From: Selenomonas sp.
GTDB lineage: Bacteria > Bacillota_C > Negativicutes > Selenomonadales > Selenomonadaceae
Direction of reading: 5' to 3'
Length of the DNA: 64,000 nucleotides
Assembly (NCBI RefSeq): GCF_024699275.1
Contig: NZ_JAILPX010000088.1
Location: 1-64,000, forward strand
The notes beneath the pieces are model-generated. The model did not search any database, was not told where the DNA came from, and was given only the letters and a program-made list of their open reading frames with translations. The position numbers and the translations under genes were made by a program. Positions 9,570 through 18,856 of this stretch are shown in pieces. Numbering within the stretch: the first letter of the stretch is position 1; every line of letters begins with the position of its first letter.

Positions 9570-10859
9570 TCAGTCCAGGATCTTTCCATCCTGCATAACG
9601 ATTTTCCCTTTGACCATGGTCAGCACAGCCTTCCCCTTGAGCTTGCGGCCTGCGAAGGGGCTGTGGCTGCCCTTGGTATAGAATTTCTTTTCATCTACAG
9701 TCCATTCCAGTTCCGGGTCAATCACCGTGATATCGGCCTGTGCCCCCTCACTGAGCCGGCCCTCCTGCAAGCCAAAGACCTGGGCAGGTTCATAGCTCAT
9801 CTTGGAGATAATCAGCGGCAAATCCAGTTTCTGTTCATGGTACAGATCCGTCAGCATGATTCCCAGGGAGGTTTCCAGCCCCGGGAAGCCGCTGGGGGCA
9901 TAGATATATTCCCGGTCCTTTTCCTCCTGGGCATGCGGACTATGGTCCGTGACGATGGCATCAATGGTACCGTCTTTTAGTCCCTCCAGGATTGCCGCAC
10001 AATCCTTAGCCGCTCTTAAGGGCGGATTGATTTTTGTAGAGGTATCAAAGAGATTGACACAGTCCTCCGTCATGGTCAAATGCTGGGGTGTAGCCTCAGC
10101 CGTCACCCGCACGCCGCGTTTCTTGGCCTGCCGCACGATATCCACGGCCCGGGCCGTGCTGATATGGGCCACATGCACCCGGGCACCAGCGTATTCGGCC
10201 AGCAGCACATCCCGGGCCACCGCGATGTCCTCTGCTACGGAAGGCCGGCCCTTGAGGCCCAGCATGGCGCTGCGGTGGCCCTCATTCATCACGCCCTCTT
10301 CCACCAACGTGGGTTCTTCCTCATGATTGATGATTACCTTATCAAAGGTATGCAGATAATCATAGGCATTCAGAAGCACCTTGGCATTCTGGTCGAAATG
10401 ACCATCATCGGAAAAGGCCACCGCACCAGCTTCAACCATATCCCCGACTTCTGCCAGTTCCTTGCCTTCCTGGCCCTTGGTCACTGCACCGATAATCTTC
10501 ACATTGACACAGGCTGCTTCCTGGGCCCGCATCTTAAGGCTGCGTACCAGCGCCGCCGTATCCACCACCGGTTTGGTATTCGGCATGGTGCAGATGGTGG
10601 TAAAACCACCTGCGGCAGCGGCCTTGGAACCGGAGGCGAAATCCTCTTTGGCCTCCTGTCCCGGTTCCCGCAGATGCACATGCAGGTCGATAAGCCCCGG
10701 CGTTACCACCTTGCCCGTAACATCAAAAACCTCAGCGGCCTTGTCCTGCAGTCCGGTGCCTATTTTCGCCACCTTGCCATCTTCTACCAGCACATCTGCC
10801 ACTTCATCAAACTTCGTTTCCGGATTGATTACACGTCCGCCTTTGAGCAAAATTTTCAT
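9570..10859 (-). CDS. pyrC: Dihydroorotase
   Basis: PyrC cyclises carbamoyl aspartate to dihydroorotate. The 429-residue amidohydrolase shows the metal motif GLIDLHVHLREPG about residue 55, the histidines in NHEEEPTL and VHVAHISTA, and the late Asp in VTDHSPHA. This is the long, class I type of dihydroorotase, typical of firmicutes, and it overlaps pyrB by 4 bases as the second gene of the operon. Confidence 0.96.
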   Translation of the reverse strand: MKILLKGGRVINPETKFDEVADVLVEDGKVAKIGTGLQDKAAEVFDVTGKVVTPGLIDLHVHLREPGQEAKEDFASGSKAAAAGGFTTICTMPNTKPVVDTAALVRSLKMRAQEAACVNVKIIGAVTKGQEGKELAEVGDMVEAGAVAFSDDGHFDQNAKVLLNAYDYLHTFDKVIINHEEEPTLVEEGVMNEGHRSAMLGLKGRPSVAEDIAVARDVLLAEYAGARVHVAHISTARAVDIVRQAKKRGVRVTAEATPQHLTMTEDCVNLFDTSTKINPPLRAAKDCAAILEGLKDGTIDAIVTDHSPHAQEEKDREYIYAPSGFPGLETSLGIMLTDLYHEQKLDLPLIISKMSYEPAQVFGLQEGRLSEGAQADITVIDPELEWTVDEKKFYTKGSHSPFAGRKLKGKAVLTMVKGKIVMQDGKILD

Positions 10860-11803
10860 GCCTGTTTTCCTCCCGTCAGCACCAAGGTAAAGAGCGCCAT
10901 GCGCACAGCTACGCCGTTCTGTACTTCCTCCTGAATGGCCGAATTCTTGCCGTAGGCGGTAAAGGGCGAAATTTCCCAGCCCTTATTCATGGGACCCGGA
11001 TGCAGAATCAGCACATCATCCTTGGCCAGCTTCAGCCGCTCATCGTTGAGGCCGAAAATCCGCGCGTATTCGCGGGTGGTGGGAAACAAGCCGCCCTTCA
11101 TGCGTTCCAGCTGAATGCGCAGGACTTCGATGACATCGGCGCTGGCAATCGCCTCTTCAATGCGCTCATGGACCACAATCCCCGGCTCTTCCTGGAGGAA
11201 GCGGGGCAAAAGGGTCTTCGGACCTGCAATATGCACTTCCATTCCCATCTTGCGCATGCCGTAGATATCCGAGCGGGCCACCCGGCTATGGAGTACATCG
11301 CCGATAATCGCCACCTTAAGGCCTTCCAGATGACCTTTGTGCTCCTCAATGGTAAAGAGGTTTAATAGCCCCTGGGAAGGATGGGCATGGGCACCATCGC
11401 CGGCATTGAGGATAACCGGACTTACCACCCGGGAAGCATACTCCGCCGCACCTTCGGCCTTATGACGCATGACGATGGCGTCTACCCCCATGGCTTCAAT
11501 GGTATAAAGGGTATCCCGAAGGCTTTCTCCCTTGACGATGCTGCTGGAACCTGCTGTGATATTGACCACATCTGCGCCCAAATATTTCCCCGCCAGTTCA
11601 AAGGATGTACGGGTACGGGTGCTGGGTTCATAGAACAGGGTGACAATGGATTTGCCGCGCAGGGTGGGAACCTTTTTGATGTCCCGATGGATGATGTTCT
11701 TCATTTCCTTGGCGGTATCCAGCACCAAGCGAATCTCCTCGGGGCTGAAATCCTCCAGTCCCAAAACATTCTTTCCCCGCAGGGACAATTTGTTTTTCTC
11801 CAA
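10856..11803 (-). CDS. pyrB: Aspartate carbamoyltransferase catalytic chain
   Basis: PyrB joins carbamoyl phosphate and aspartate, the committed step of pyrimidine synthesis. The motif FYEPSTRTRTSFE (carbamoyl phosphate loop), DGAHAHPSQGLLNL and LHPGPMNKGWE identify it. No regulatory chain (pyrI) is adjacent, so it is the unregulated trimer type. The TTG at 11803 lies 8 bases after AAGGAG and was preferred; a GTG at 11812 in the same frame is too close to that site. It is the promoter-proximal gene of the operon, with a consensus promoter at 11836-11865. Confidence 0.94.
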   Translation of the reverse strand: MEKNKLSLRGKNVLGLEDFSPEEIRLVLDTAKEMKNIIHRDIKKVPTLRGKSIVTLFYEPSTRTRTSFELAGKYLGADVVNITAGSSSIVKGESLRDTLYTIEAMGVDAIVMRHKAEGAAEYASRVVSPVILNAGDGAHAHPSQGLLNLFTIEEHKGHLEGLKVAIIGDVLHSRVARSDIYGMRKMGMEVHIAGPKTLLPRFLQEEPGIVVHERIEEAIASADVIEVLRIQLERMKGGLFPTTREYARIFGLNDERLKLAKDDVLILHPGPMNKGWEISPFTAYGKNSAIQEEVQNGVAVRMALFTLVLTGGKQA

Positions 11804-11835
11804 GTCATTCACTCCTTAACAGGTTGACATTAATA

Positions 11836-11865
11836 ATTATACATCTAATTTGCATAAATTTTCAA
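11836..11865 (-). promoter_or_regulatory. Promoter of the pyr operon
   Basis: TTGAAA and TATAAT on the minus strand, 18-base spacer, start about 25 bases before the pyrB start codon. The leader is too short for a PyrR-type attenuator. Confidence 0.75.
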
Positions 11866-11911
11866 GGAGAAATCCATTGTCTTCGTAAATTTACCCGCAT
11901 ACAATAGGCAA

Positions 11912-11952
11912 CAAAAAAAGAGCTCCCTATGCGTATGCATAAGAAAGCTCCC
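11912..11952 (-). terminator. Terminator between uvrA and pyrB
   Basis: GAGCT...AGCTC outer stem and ATGC...GCAT inner stem with G-U pairs between, then seven T. It ends the transcript from the promoter at 12082-12110 and probably uvrA read-through. Confidence 0.85.
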
Positions 11953-12075
11953 GCTTTACTTCATCTTATAGTTACACCTATAGTGTATATGACAGGCTCC
12001 CCTTATGCGCATCGCAGTACGCATTTTAAAAAGGCAATGTATTCGTTTGTCCTTGAGCAGATCTCGTCTGCTTTG
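11912..12075 (-). ncRNA. Candidate structured RNA, about 165 nt, with competing hairpins
   Basis: A consensus promoter directly after the uvrA stop and a terminator before the separate pyrB promoter define this transcript. It contains a 5' hairpin (GCAGA/TCTGC), a second hairpin with arms 12020-12034 and 11996-12009, and the terminator. The right arm of the second hairpin (11996-12009) nearly repeats the right arm of the terminator (11922-11933) and can pair instead with the terminator's left arm (11937-11950). The RNA can therefore fold two ways, with or without the terminator. A 22-codon frame without a ribosome binding site crosses it. I do not recognise a known riboswitch, 6S or PyrR element. 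It could be a stand-alone small RNA or an extra attenuated leader of the pyr operon. Confidence 0.5.
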
Positions 12076-12081
12076 CTTGTA

Positions 12082-12110
12082 ATTATAACGCATACATTTA
12101 AGGAATGCAA
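12082..12110 (-). promoter_or_regulatory. Promoter of the uvrA-pyrB intergenic RNA
   Basis: TTGCAT and TATAAT, 17-base spacer, start about 12075. The -35 box lies 10 bases after the uvrA stop codon. Confidence 0.75.
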
Positions 12111-12119
12111 GGATTAATT

Positions 12120-14948
12120 TTATTCGTTCTTTTCCTCCAGCAGCGGTTTCAGAAATTTGCCAGTATAGGAGGCCGCCACCTTTACGATGTCCTCCGGCCG
12201 CCCTGCGGCTACGATTGTACCGCCCTTATCGCCCCCCTCGGGCCCCAGATCGATAATATAATCCGCTGTCTTGATTACATCCAGATTATGCTCAATGACC
12301 ACCACGGTGTCGCCACCATCCACTAAGCGCTGCAAAATTCCCAACAGCTTATGGATATCTGCCGCGTGAAGCCCGGTGGTGGGTTCATCCAGAATATAGA
12401 GGGTCTTGCCGGTACTGCGGCGGGAAAGTTCCGTGGCCAGCTTCACCCGCTGGGCTTCACCGCCGGACAAGGTGGTGGCCGGCTGGCCCAATTTGATATA
12501 GCCCAGCCCCACATCCTGAATCACCTGCAATTTGCGGGCAATCCTCGGCACATTGGCAAAGAAGGTCACCGCTTCGTCAATGGTCATATCCAATACATCG
12601 GCAATGGTCTTGCCCTTATAGCGGACCTCCAGAGTTTCCCGGTTGTACCTTGCCCCCTTGCAGACCTCGCAGGGCACGTAGACATCCGGCAGGAAGTGCA
12701 TCTCAATTTTCAGGATGCCATCGCCCTTGCAGGCTTCACAACGCCCGCCCTTCACATTGAAACTGAAGCGCCCGGCCTTATAGCCCCGTACCTTGGATTC
12801 ACTGGTCTGACTGAACAGTTCCCGGATAACATCAAAGACCCCCGTATAGGTGGCTGGATTGGATCTGGGTGTACGGCCAATGGGCTGCTGATCAATATCG
12901 ATAATCTTGTCGATATGTTCCAGACCCTTGATTTTCTTATGCTTTCCGGGTTTCCCTTTGGCGTGATACAGACGGGAGGCGATGCCCTTATACAGGATTT
13001 CGTTGACCAGTGTACTCTTGCCCGAACCGGACACGCCCGTAACCAAAGTCAAGGTTCCCAAGGGGAACTTGACCCGCAGGTCCTTAAGATTATTTTCGCA
13101 GGCTCCCACCACTTCCAGGAAATTGCCATTCCCGGGCCGACGGCGGGAGGGCACGGGAATATACTTTTTCCGGGACAGATACTGCCCCGTTACCGACTCC
13201 GGCACCTGCATGATTTCCTGAGCTGTCCCCTGGGCCACTACCTGTCCCCCATGTTCGCCGGCACCGGGGCCGATATCGATGATATGATCCGCCGCATACA
13301 TGGTATCTTCATCATGTTCCACCACCAGCAGGGTGTTGCCCAAATCCCGCAGGTGCTTGAGGGTTTCCAGCAAGCGGTTATTGTCCCGCTGATGCAGGCC
13401 AATACTGGGCTCATCCAGTACATAAAGCACCCCCTGCAGACCGGAACCAATCTGGGTTGCCAGCCGGATGCGCTGGGCTTCGCCGCCGGACAGGGTTCCC
13501 GCTGCCCGGGACAGGGTGAGATAATCCAAACCTACATTCAACAGGAAATTCAGCCGGGCGTGGATTTCCTTCAGTATCTGCCGGGCAATCTTGGCTTCCC
13601 GGGGTGTCAGTTCCAGATTCTGGAAGAAACTTTCCGCCTCCCGAATATTCATGGCCGTAACCTCATGGATGTTTTTGCCCCCCACCAACACCGACAGCGT
13701 CTCCGGCTTCAGGCGGGCACCATGACAGGCCGAACAGGGAATTTCCGTCATATAGTTTTCATAGGACTCCCGCATCTCATCGGAATCCGTATCCTGATAG
13801 CGGCGGGACAGCAAGGGCAGCACGCCCTCAAATTCCACATTATACTCTTTATTCTCGCCGAACATATTGACGTAATGAAAGCGGAATTTCTCATCCTGGG
13901 AACCATGGAGCAACACCTTTCGTGTCTTCTTATCCATATCCTGCCAGGGCGTATGCATATCATAGCCATAATCCTTAAGTACCGCCCCCATGGCACACAT
14001 AGCATAGGAATGCATGTTTTTCGACAGCGGTGCAAAGACCCCATCCCCAACGGAAAGGGACGGGTCCGGAATCACCAATTCCTCATCGAATTCCCTATGA
14101 CTGCCCAGCCCCATACATACAGGACAAGCTCCAAAGGGACTGTTGAAGGAGAACATCCGGGGCGTGATTTCCGGCAGACTGATGCCGCAGTCCACACAGG
14201 CGAAATTTTCACTGAACATCAGCAATTCCCCGTCCACCACCTGCACGTAGACAACGCCTTCGCCTAACTTCAGGGCTGTTTCCAGGGAATCGGCCAGCCG
14301 CTGGTCCATGCCTTCCCGAACCACCAGACGATCAACCACCACTTCAATGGTATGCTTCTTGTTTTTTTCCAGATGGATATCCTCATGGATATCCAGGATT
14401 TCCCCATCAATGCGCACCCGCACATAGCCCTCACGGCGGATGTGCTCCAGCACCTTCCGATGCTCACCCTTCTTGCCGCGCACCACCTGAGCCATAATCA
14501 ACAATTTCGTGCGCTCCGGCAATTCCGCAATCTGATCCACCATCTGGTCCACCGTCTGCTGCGTGATGGGCTTGCCACACTTCGGACAATGGGGCCTTCC
14601 TGCCCGGGCGAAAAGGAGACGCAGATAATCGTAGATTTCCGTCACCGTTCCCACGGTAGACCGGGGATTATGGCTGGTGGTTTTCTGGTCAATGGAAATT
14701 GCCGGCGACAGGCCATCAATATTATCCACATCAGGCTTATCCATTTGTCCCAAAAACTGCCGGGCGTAGGAAGACAGAGATTCCACATACCGGCGCTGGC
14801 CCTCAGCATAAACCGTATCAAAGGCCAGGGAAGATTTTCCCGAGCCGGACAGACCGGTTACAACCACCAATTTATCCCGCGGTATATCCACATTGATATT
14901 TTTTAAGTTATGGGCTCGTGCACCCTTGACTTTGATAAACTTTTCCAT
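12120..14948 (-). CDS. uvrA: UvrABC excision nuclease subunit A
   Basis: UvrA is the DNA damage sensor of nucleotide excision repair, a dimeric ABC-type ATPase that loads UvrB. The 942-residue protein has the two Walker A motifs [14 protein letters not shown] (about 30) and [11 protein letters not shown] (about 630) and two LSGGEAQR signatures. Its zinc fingers read CPKCGKPI (within the first insertion), CVDCG/CPVCMG, and [14 protein letters not shown] in the second half. I start it at 14948 ([16 protein letters not shown]), the normal UvrA N-terminus; twelve more codons upstream are open but unlike the family. uvrB is not in the window. The gene has its own promoter at 15047-15075. Confidence 0.97.
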   Translation of the reverse strand: MEKFIKVKGARAHNLKNINVDIPRDKLVVVTGLSGSGKSSLAFDTVYAEGQRRYVESLSSYARQFLGQMDKPDVDNIDGLSPAISIDQKTTSHNPRSTVGTVTEIYDYLRLLFARAGRPHCPKCGKPITQQTVDQMVDQIAELPERTKLLIMAQVVRGKKGEHRKVLEHIRREGYVRVRIDGEILDIHEDIHLEKNKKHTIEVVVDRLVVREGMDQRLADSLETALKLGEGVVYVQVVDGELLMFSENFACVDCGISLPEITPRMFSFNSPFGACPVCMGLGSHREFDEELVIPDPSLSVGDGVFAPLSKNMHSYAMCAMGAVLKDYGYDMHTPWQDMDKKTRKVLLHGSQDEKFRFHYVNMFGENKEYNVEFEGVLPLLSRRYQDTDSDEMRESYENYMTEIPCSACHGARLKPETLSVLVGGKNIHEVTAMNIREAESFFQNLELTPREAKIARQILKEIHARLNFLLNVGLDYLTLSRAAGTLSGGEAQRIRLATQIGSGLQGVLYVLDEPSIGLHQRDNNRLLETLKHLRDLGNTLLVVEHDEDTMYAADHIIDIGPGAGEHGGQVVAQGTAQEIMQVPESVTGQYLSRKKYIPVPSRRRPGNGNFLEVVGACENNLKDLRVKFPLGTLTLVTGVSGSGKSTLVNEILYKGIASRLYHAKGKPGKHKKIKGLEHIDKIIDIDQQPIGRTPRSNPATYTGVFDVIRELFSQTSESKVRGYKAGRFSFNVKGGRCEACKGDGILKIEMHFLPDVYVPCEVCKGARYNRETLEVRYKGKTIADVLDMTIDEAVTFFANVPRIARKLQVIQDVGLGYIKLGQPATTLSGGEAQRVKLATELSRRSTGKTLYILDEPTTGLHAADIHKLLGILQRLVDGGDTVVVIEHNLDVIKTADYIIDLGPEGGDKGGTIVAAGRPEDIVKVAASYTGKFLKPLLEEKNE

Positions 14949-15046
14949 AAACTTGCCTCTTTCATATCGATTAGCAACAATCAAGAAACGAATAAGGAGG
15001 GCTACTCAGCCCTCCTTGCATATAAGCAGCAGTATTTCTTGGTTAA

Positions 15047-15075
15047 AGTATATAACAGATTAATTTACAAGACAA
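15047..15075 (-). promoter_or_regulatory. Promoter of uvrA
   Basis: TTGTCT and TATACT with a 17-base spacer on the minus strand, start about 15040. The leader of about 90 nt contains the 14994-15017 hairpin. No LexA-like box was recognised. Confidence 0.6.
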
Positions 15076-15191
15076 GTTATTTGTTTATAACGCACAGGGG
15101 CGGAAGATTCGCCCGCTGCCTTTTTGCCCCACCTTATTCGGCAGGTGGCATTTTCTTACTTTTATAGCTTGGATTCCCTTCTAACACAACA

Positions 15192-15227
15192 CAAAAATAG
15201 ACCCAAGTCTCCATCTTCATGGTCTAT
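15192..15227 (-). terminator. Terminator after the 52-residue membrane protein gene
   Basis: ATAGACC and GGTCTAT arms followed on the minus strand by TTTTTGTG. A T run is also present on the plus side. Confidence 0.7.
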
Positions 15228-15276
15228 CTTTTTATTCTTTGGAAATCATCATAACATTTCCCAATAAGTACATCGC

Positions 15277-15435
15277 TTAAATCATTGGCAAGCCGACCAA
15301 TACCTGCGTCAGTATTCCCGCAAAGAACCAGGTCATCGCCTTTCTAAGGCTATGGGACTGCAGATAAGCATCATAACCTATGCAAAGGTCAACAATGATT
15401 GGCAACAGAAACAACAAAACATATAAGGCTTCCAT
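15277..15435 (-). CDS. Small two-helix membrane protein, unknown function
   Basis: A 52-residue protein beginning MEALYVLLFLLPIIVDLCIG. It has one hydrophobic helix at residues 3-19, a short polar linker (YDAYLQSHSLRKAM) and a second helix at about 36-50. The ATG at 15435 has AAAGGAGGA at ideal spacing, which strongly supports translation. A longer frame to 15558 has no such site. It stands alone between the terminators of the glutamine synthetase gene and its own. I do not recognise a family. It is probably an inner membrane protein. Confidence 0.6.
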   Translation of the reverse strand: MEALYVLLFLLPIIVDLCIGYDAYLQSHSLRKAMTWFFAGILTQVLVGLPMI

Positions 15436-15571
15436 ATCGCTTCCTCCTTTTATAAACTCAGAAATCCAAGCTACACGAGTCTTATTCGTCATATGAATAT
15501 CCAATCCCTGCCTTTGGAAGCCATGTATACATAATACTAATATTAAAATTATTTTCATTTATTTATAAAAA

Positions 15572-15615
15572 TAAAAAATCTCCCACAAATCAAGTCTGCC
15601 ACCTGATTTGTGGGA
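15572..15615 (-). terminator. Terminator of the glutamine synthetase gene
   Basis: TCCCACAAATCA (15581-15592) pairs perfectly with TGATTTGTGGGA (15604-15615), followed on the minus strand by ATTTTTTAT. Confidence 0.88.
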
Positions 15616-15647
15616 AATTCATCGTTAAGATGCCCTGCCCAAAAACA

Positions 15648-17534
15648 TCAAATCATATTTTTCACATAAGCATCGTAAAGGGCTTTAAGTTCTTCCACCT
15701 TGTCGTACATCTCCACCTGCAGGCCGGAAGCAGCGGCATAATCCCCTTCATTCAGGGCATTGATCAGCAGGGTAAACAGCGATTTTTCATCAATGCTGTC
15801 CTTGGCCAGATAGGAACGGATGCCATTGATCTTATTCCAGTTGTAGGAATCCAGATCCGTAACGAAGTCAGCCTTGATTTCCTTGGCAGCCCGAACGATA
15901 TCGCGGTTTTCCGGGATAATGCGGGCAATGAGCTCCGTCTTCCACCGCAGCAGCGCCCCGGAACGGAAGGCTTCGATAATCCGGTCATTCAGCGCACCAC
16001 CGGCCGTGATGACCGCTTTTTTCTCCGGATAATTGTCGAGGTTCTGCATATTTTCCCAAACCGTTGCCGGAGGTGCACCAAAGAGGCGGTCACGCTCTTC
16101 GGCTGAATAGTCCTCAAACACATCATCTTCACTGCGGTATGCGCGGTTCTTTTCCAAATAGAAGCCCTCTTCCCCGGCATCCTTGGACAGTTCCGTCAAA
16201 AGTTCAGCAGTGGTATGGTTAACGGCCACCTTGATTCCATCAAGGCAAGCCGAGTAGATAGCCGCCAGTACCAAGTAGGTGTTGGTATAGGGATTGCAGG
16301 CACGCAGCTCGAAGCGGGTAGCATAGGGATTGCCCAAATCGCGGATCAGGCCAGCCAGAATCGTACGGTTACGGGACGGAATTTCCGGCGTCTGGCCCAG
16401 GGAGGTAACGATACATACCGGAGCTTCAAAACCGGGCTTCAGACGGTTCAGCGAATCATTGGTGGCCGATACGAAGGGATTCACCGCCTCGTAATTCTTC
16501 AAAAGTCCCATGAGTGCGCCATAGCCCACGGCACTCATGAAATCCTTGTGCTGGTCATCTGCCGTAAACAGGTTATGGGTCTTGCCATCACTGGTGACGG
16601 CAGCCATGCCAATATGGGTATGTTCCCCGTTGCCTGCCAGACCAATCATGGGTTTAGCCTTAAAGCTGACTTCCAGACCGATGGAGCGGAAGGTTTCTTT
16701 AACGACCGTTCGGACGAAGATTTCATTATCCGCCGCCTGCAGAGCATCGGCAAAGCGCCAGTCGATTTCCAGCTGTTCACAGACATGGGTCATGTTGCCG
16801 CTGCCATCGATCTGGGCTTTCAAGCCGCCGACTTCCTTATGGCCCATTTCCACCTGGAAGCCGTATTTATCCAACTCCAGCAGGCAGTTTTCCATAGCCG
16901 TGCGCACAGCGCCATGGGTGCGTTCCCAATACTGTTCCTGCATGACCTGGGAAGCCGACATTTCTTCAATGGCGGCTTCTTCCAGGGGGGTCTTGACCCA
17001 GAATTCCAATTCCGTAGCCGAGGTGAACTGGATATCCACCACATCATTGCCATCAATGCTCTCCAAACCGGCAATCTTCGTTTTCTGCTTGAAGGCGGCC
17101 AGAAGTTCCTGCTTGACGAAGTTCAGGGTGTCCGCCAGAACGGCCCGGGAATCCACGCGTTTTCCCTCGTGAACCAGAAAAGCAGGAATCCGCAGGGTGC
17201 CTACCGGCTTGCCGGTTTCTTCATCGTAGAATTCCATATTATAATCTACGAACCAGTTGACACTGGGGTCAATGGGCATGTCCACCTTGGCATTGTTCAG
17301 CGTGGCAATCCCCGTCAGCACAACGGATGAACCATCGGTCTGCACAGCCGTACCTGCATAGAAATCATCGATATCCTTGAGGAAAAGATGTACGGGGATC
17401 TTTTCATCCGTATCATTACCGGCCATATCCACACCCATCAGGGAAACAAATTTAATTTCCGGATGTTCCTGGAGCTGGGCAATGATGTCCTCTTTTTTCG
17501 AATTCGCCGGAATTACATACAGTAAATTTTCCAC
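15648..17534 (-). CDS. Glutamine synthetase, long type
   Basis: Makes glutamine from glutamate, ammonia and ATP in the cytosol. Catalytic landmarks are ATELEFWV (metal-binding glutamates), EVGGLKAQID, AGNGEHTHIGM (the NGxxxHxH-like loop), PEIPSRNRT and TRFELRACNPYTNTYL (glutamate/ADP site). At 628 residues it is longer than the usual GSI (about 445) and has a helical C-terminal extension of about 130 residues, ending LKALYDAYVKNMI. It starts with GTG at 17534 after AAGGA. The leader contains an intrinsic terminator only about 30 bases before the start codon, pointing to control by antitermination. No glnB or glnR is nearby. Confidence 0.88.
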   Translation of the reverse strand: MENLLYVIPANSKKEDIIAQLQEHPEIKFVSLMGVDMAGNDTDEKIPVHLFLKDIDDFYAGTAVQTDGSSVVLTGIATLNNAKVDMPIDPSVNWFVDYNMEFYDEETGKPVGTLRIPAFLVHEGKRVDSRAVLADTLNFVKQELLAAFKQKTKIAGLESIDGNDVVDIQFTSATELEFWVKTPLEEAAIEEMSASQVMQEQYWERTHGAVRTAMENCLLELDKYGFQVEMGHKEVGGLKAQIDGSGNMTHVCEQLEIDWRFADALQAADNEIFVRTVVKETFRSIGLEVSFKAKPMIGLAGNGEHTHIGMAAVTSDGKTHNLFTADDQHKDFMSAVGYGALMGLLKNYEAVNPFVSATNDSLNRLKPGFEAPVCIVTSLGQTPEIPSRNRTILAGLIRDLGNPYATRFELRACNPYTNTYLVLAAIYSACLDGIKVAVNHTTAELLTELSKDAGEEGFYLEKNRAYRSEDDVFEDYSAEERDRLFGAPPATVWENMQNLDNYPEKKAVITAGGALNDRIIEAFRSGALLRWKTELIARIIPENRDIVRAAKEIKADFVTDLDSYNWNKINGIRSYLAKDSIDEKSLFTLLINALNEGDYAAASGLQVEMYDKVEELKALYDAYVKNMI

Positions 17535-17563
17535 GTAAAACCATCCTTTCCAATCTTACACAC

Positions 17564-17611
17564 CAAAAAAGCCATGCAAACCCAGCCCCCAACGGGAAAA
17601 GTTTACATGGC
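17564..17611 (-). promoter_or_regulatory. Transcription attenuator in the glutamine synthetase leader
   Basis: On the minus strand GCCATGTAAAC and GTTTGCATGGC form a stem followed by TTTTTTGG, about 30 bases before the glutamine synthetase start codon. There is no room for a promoter between it and the gene, so transcription must pass through it. Its 5' arm overlaps a second hairpin, TGGC-AATGGA-GCCA (17608-17621), with a six-base loop having A at position 1 and G at position 4. That matches the loop recognised by ANTAR antiterminators. It also terminates read-through from the upstream pump genes. Confidence 0.6.
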
Positions 17612-17652
17612 TCCATTGCCAAAAGTTATTCTTCTTTACGAAAAGAATCTTA

Positions 17653-17681
17653 TCATATCAACGGCCACTTGTAAAGACCTT
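17653..17681 (-). promoter_or_regulatory. Probable glutamine synthetase promoter
   Basis: TTTACA, 17 bases, TAAGAT on the minus strand, in the gap between the pump gene and the attenuator. The boxes are weaker than other promoters in this window. Confidence 0.45.
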
Positions 17682-17704
17682 TAATCCGTATTTTTATGTA
17701 TACT

Positions 17705-18835
17705 TTACTTCAGCATGGCCAGCATGGTTCCGGCAGCTACTGCCGTACCGATAACACCGGCAACGTTTGGCCCCATGGCATGCATGAGCAGGTAATTGCC
17801 CGGTTTTGCCTTCATCCCCACCACCTGGCTGACGCGGGCAGCCATGGGCACTGCGGATACACCGGCCGAGCCAATCAGCGGATTGATCTTCCAGCCGGAC
17901 AGACGGCACATAATCTTACCGAAAATCACACCGCCGGCAGTACCGGCGATAAAGGCCAACAACCCCAGCGCGATAATCAGCAGGGTTTCGCCCCGCAGGA
18001 AGTCATCGGCATTCATGGTCATGCCTGTCCCCGTCGCCAGGAAAATCGTGACGATATTGCAGAGCGAATTCTGAGCCGTATCGGAAAGACGATCCATGAC
18101 ACCAGACTCACGGAAGAGGTTCCCCAGCATCAGACAGCCCAACAGCGAGGCGATGGGGGGCAGCAGCAGGCTGATGATGATTGCCGCCACAATGGGGAAG
18201 CAGACCCGCTCAAACTTCGTTACCGGGCGGAGCTGTTCCATGACCACTTCGCGTTCTTTCTTCGTGGTCAAAAGCTTCATCACCGGCGGCTGAATCAACG
18301 GTACCAGGGACATATAGGAATATGCCGCCACGGCAATCGCTCCCAGAAGGTGCGGTGCCATCTGAATGGACAGGTAAATGGCGGTCGGACCATCAGCGCC
18401 GCCGATAATGCCGATGGCACCAGCTTCCTGCACCGTAAAGCCCAGCAGCATAGCTCCCACCAGCGCCACGAACACACCGATCTGGGCAGCTGCTCCCAAG
18501 AGCAGCGTAATTGGGCGGGCCAAAAGCGGGCCAAAGTCCGTCATGGCACCAACCCCCAGGAAAATCAGCGGTGGGAAAATCTCATTTTGGATACCGTAGT
18601 GAATGGCCTGCATCAGACCCGGCTCTGTGAAGAACCCCGTGCGCGGGAAGTTCGCCAACACACAGCCGAAGGCGATAGGACCTAAGAGCAGCGGTTCGAA
18701 TTCCTTGACGATAGCCATGTAAAGAAGGGCAAAACCCACGAGAATCATAATCCCATTGCCCATGGTGAAAGCGGAAAAACCGCTGTCATTCCATACAGCT
18801 TGCAGGGAAATGGTAAATGCCTGTAATAATTCCAT
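17705..18835 (-). CDS. Sodium-pumping decarboxylase beta subunit
   Basis: This 376-residue, multi-helix membrane protein is the Na+ channel/pump subunit shared by oxaloacetate, glutaconyl-CoA and methylmalonyl-CoA decarboxylases (OadB/GcdB/MmdB). It shows the conserved GGADGPTAIYLSIQMAP region containing the functional Asp, NEIFPPLIFLGVGAMTDFGP near the start, and INPLIGSAGVSAVPMAARV toward the end. It couples decarboxylation of a carboxybiotin carrier to Na+ export. The substrate cannot be told from this subunit. The delta/gamma subunit lies directly upstream, but the carboxyltransferase (alpha) and biotin carrier are not in the window. Confidence 0.92.
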   Translation of the reverse strand: MELLQAFTISLQAVWNDSGFSAFTMGNGIMILVGFALLYMAIVKEFEPLLLGPIAFGCVLANFPRTGFFTEPGLMQAIHYGIQNEIFPPLIFLGVGAMTDFGPLLARPITLLLGAAAQIGVFVALVGAMLLGFTVQEAGAIGIIGGADGPTAIYLSIQMAPHLLGAIAVAAYSYMSLVPLIQPPVMKLLTTKKEREVVMEQLRPVTKFERVCFPIVAAIIISLLLPPIASLLGCLMLGNLFRESGVMDRLSDTAQNSLCNIVTIFLATGTGMTMNADDFLRGETLLIIALGLLAFIAGTAGGVIFGKIMCRLSGWKINPLIGSAGVSAVPMAARVSQVVGMKAKPGNYLLMHAMGPNVAGVIGTAVAAGTMLAMLK

Positions 18836-18856
18836 AATAATTCCTCCTTCCCTGCT

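Larger units (their letters stand above)
14949..15276. other. uvrA leader and intergenic hairpins
   Basis: This stretch holds the uvrA promoter, a perfect 9-bp hairpin in the uvrA leader (AAGGAGGGC at 14994-15002, GCCCTCCTT at 15009-15017), and two further GC-rich hairpins at about 15099-15145. It also holds the terminator of the next gene. I see no coding frame with a ribosome binding site. Confidence 0.5.

Noticed and set aside
11804..11850. PyrR binding loop in the pyr leader
   Set aside because: The leader is only about 25 nt long.
12351..14267. A 638-codon open frame on the plus strand opposite uvrA
   Set aside because: It lies fully within uvrA on the other strand, has no ribosome binding site, and reads as low-complexity His/Gly/Gln-rich sequence, as expected for the shadow of a biased gene.
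14910..15167. 85-codon plus-strand frame upstream of uvrA
   Set aside because: Crosses the uvrA promoter and hairpins; no ribosome binding site; composition unlike a protein.
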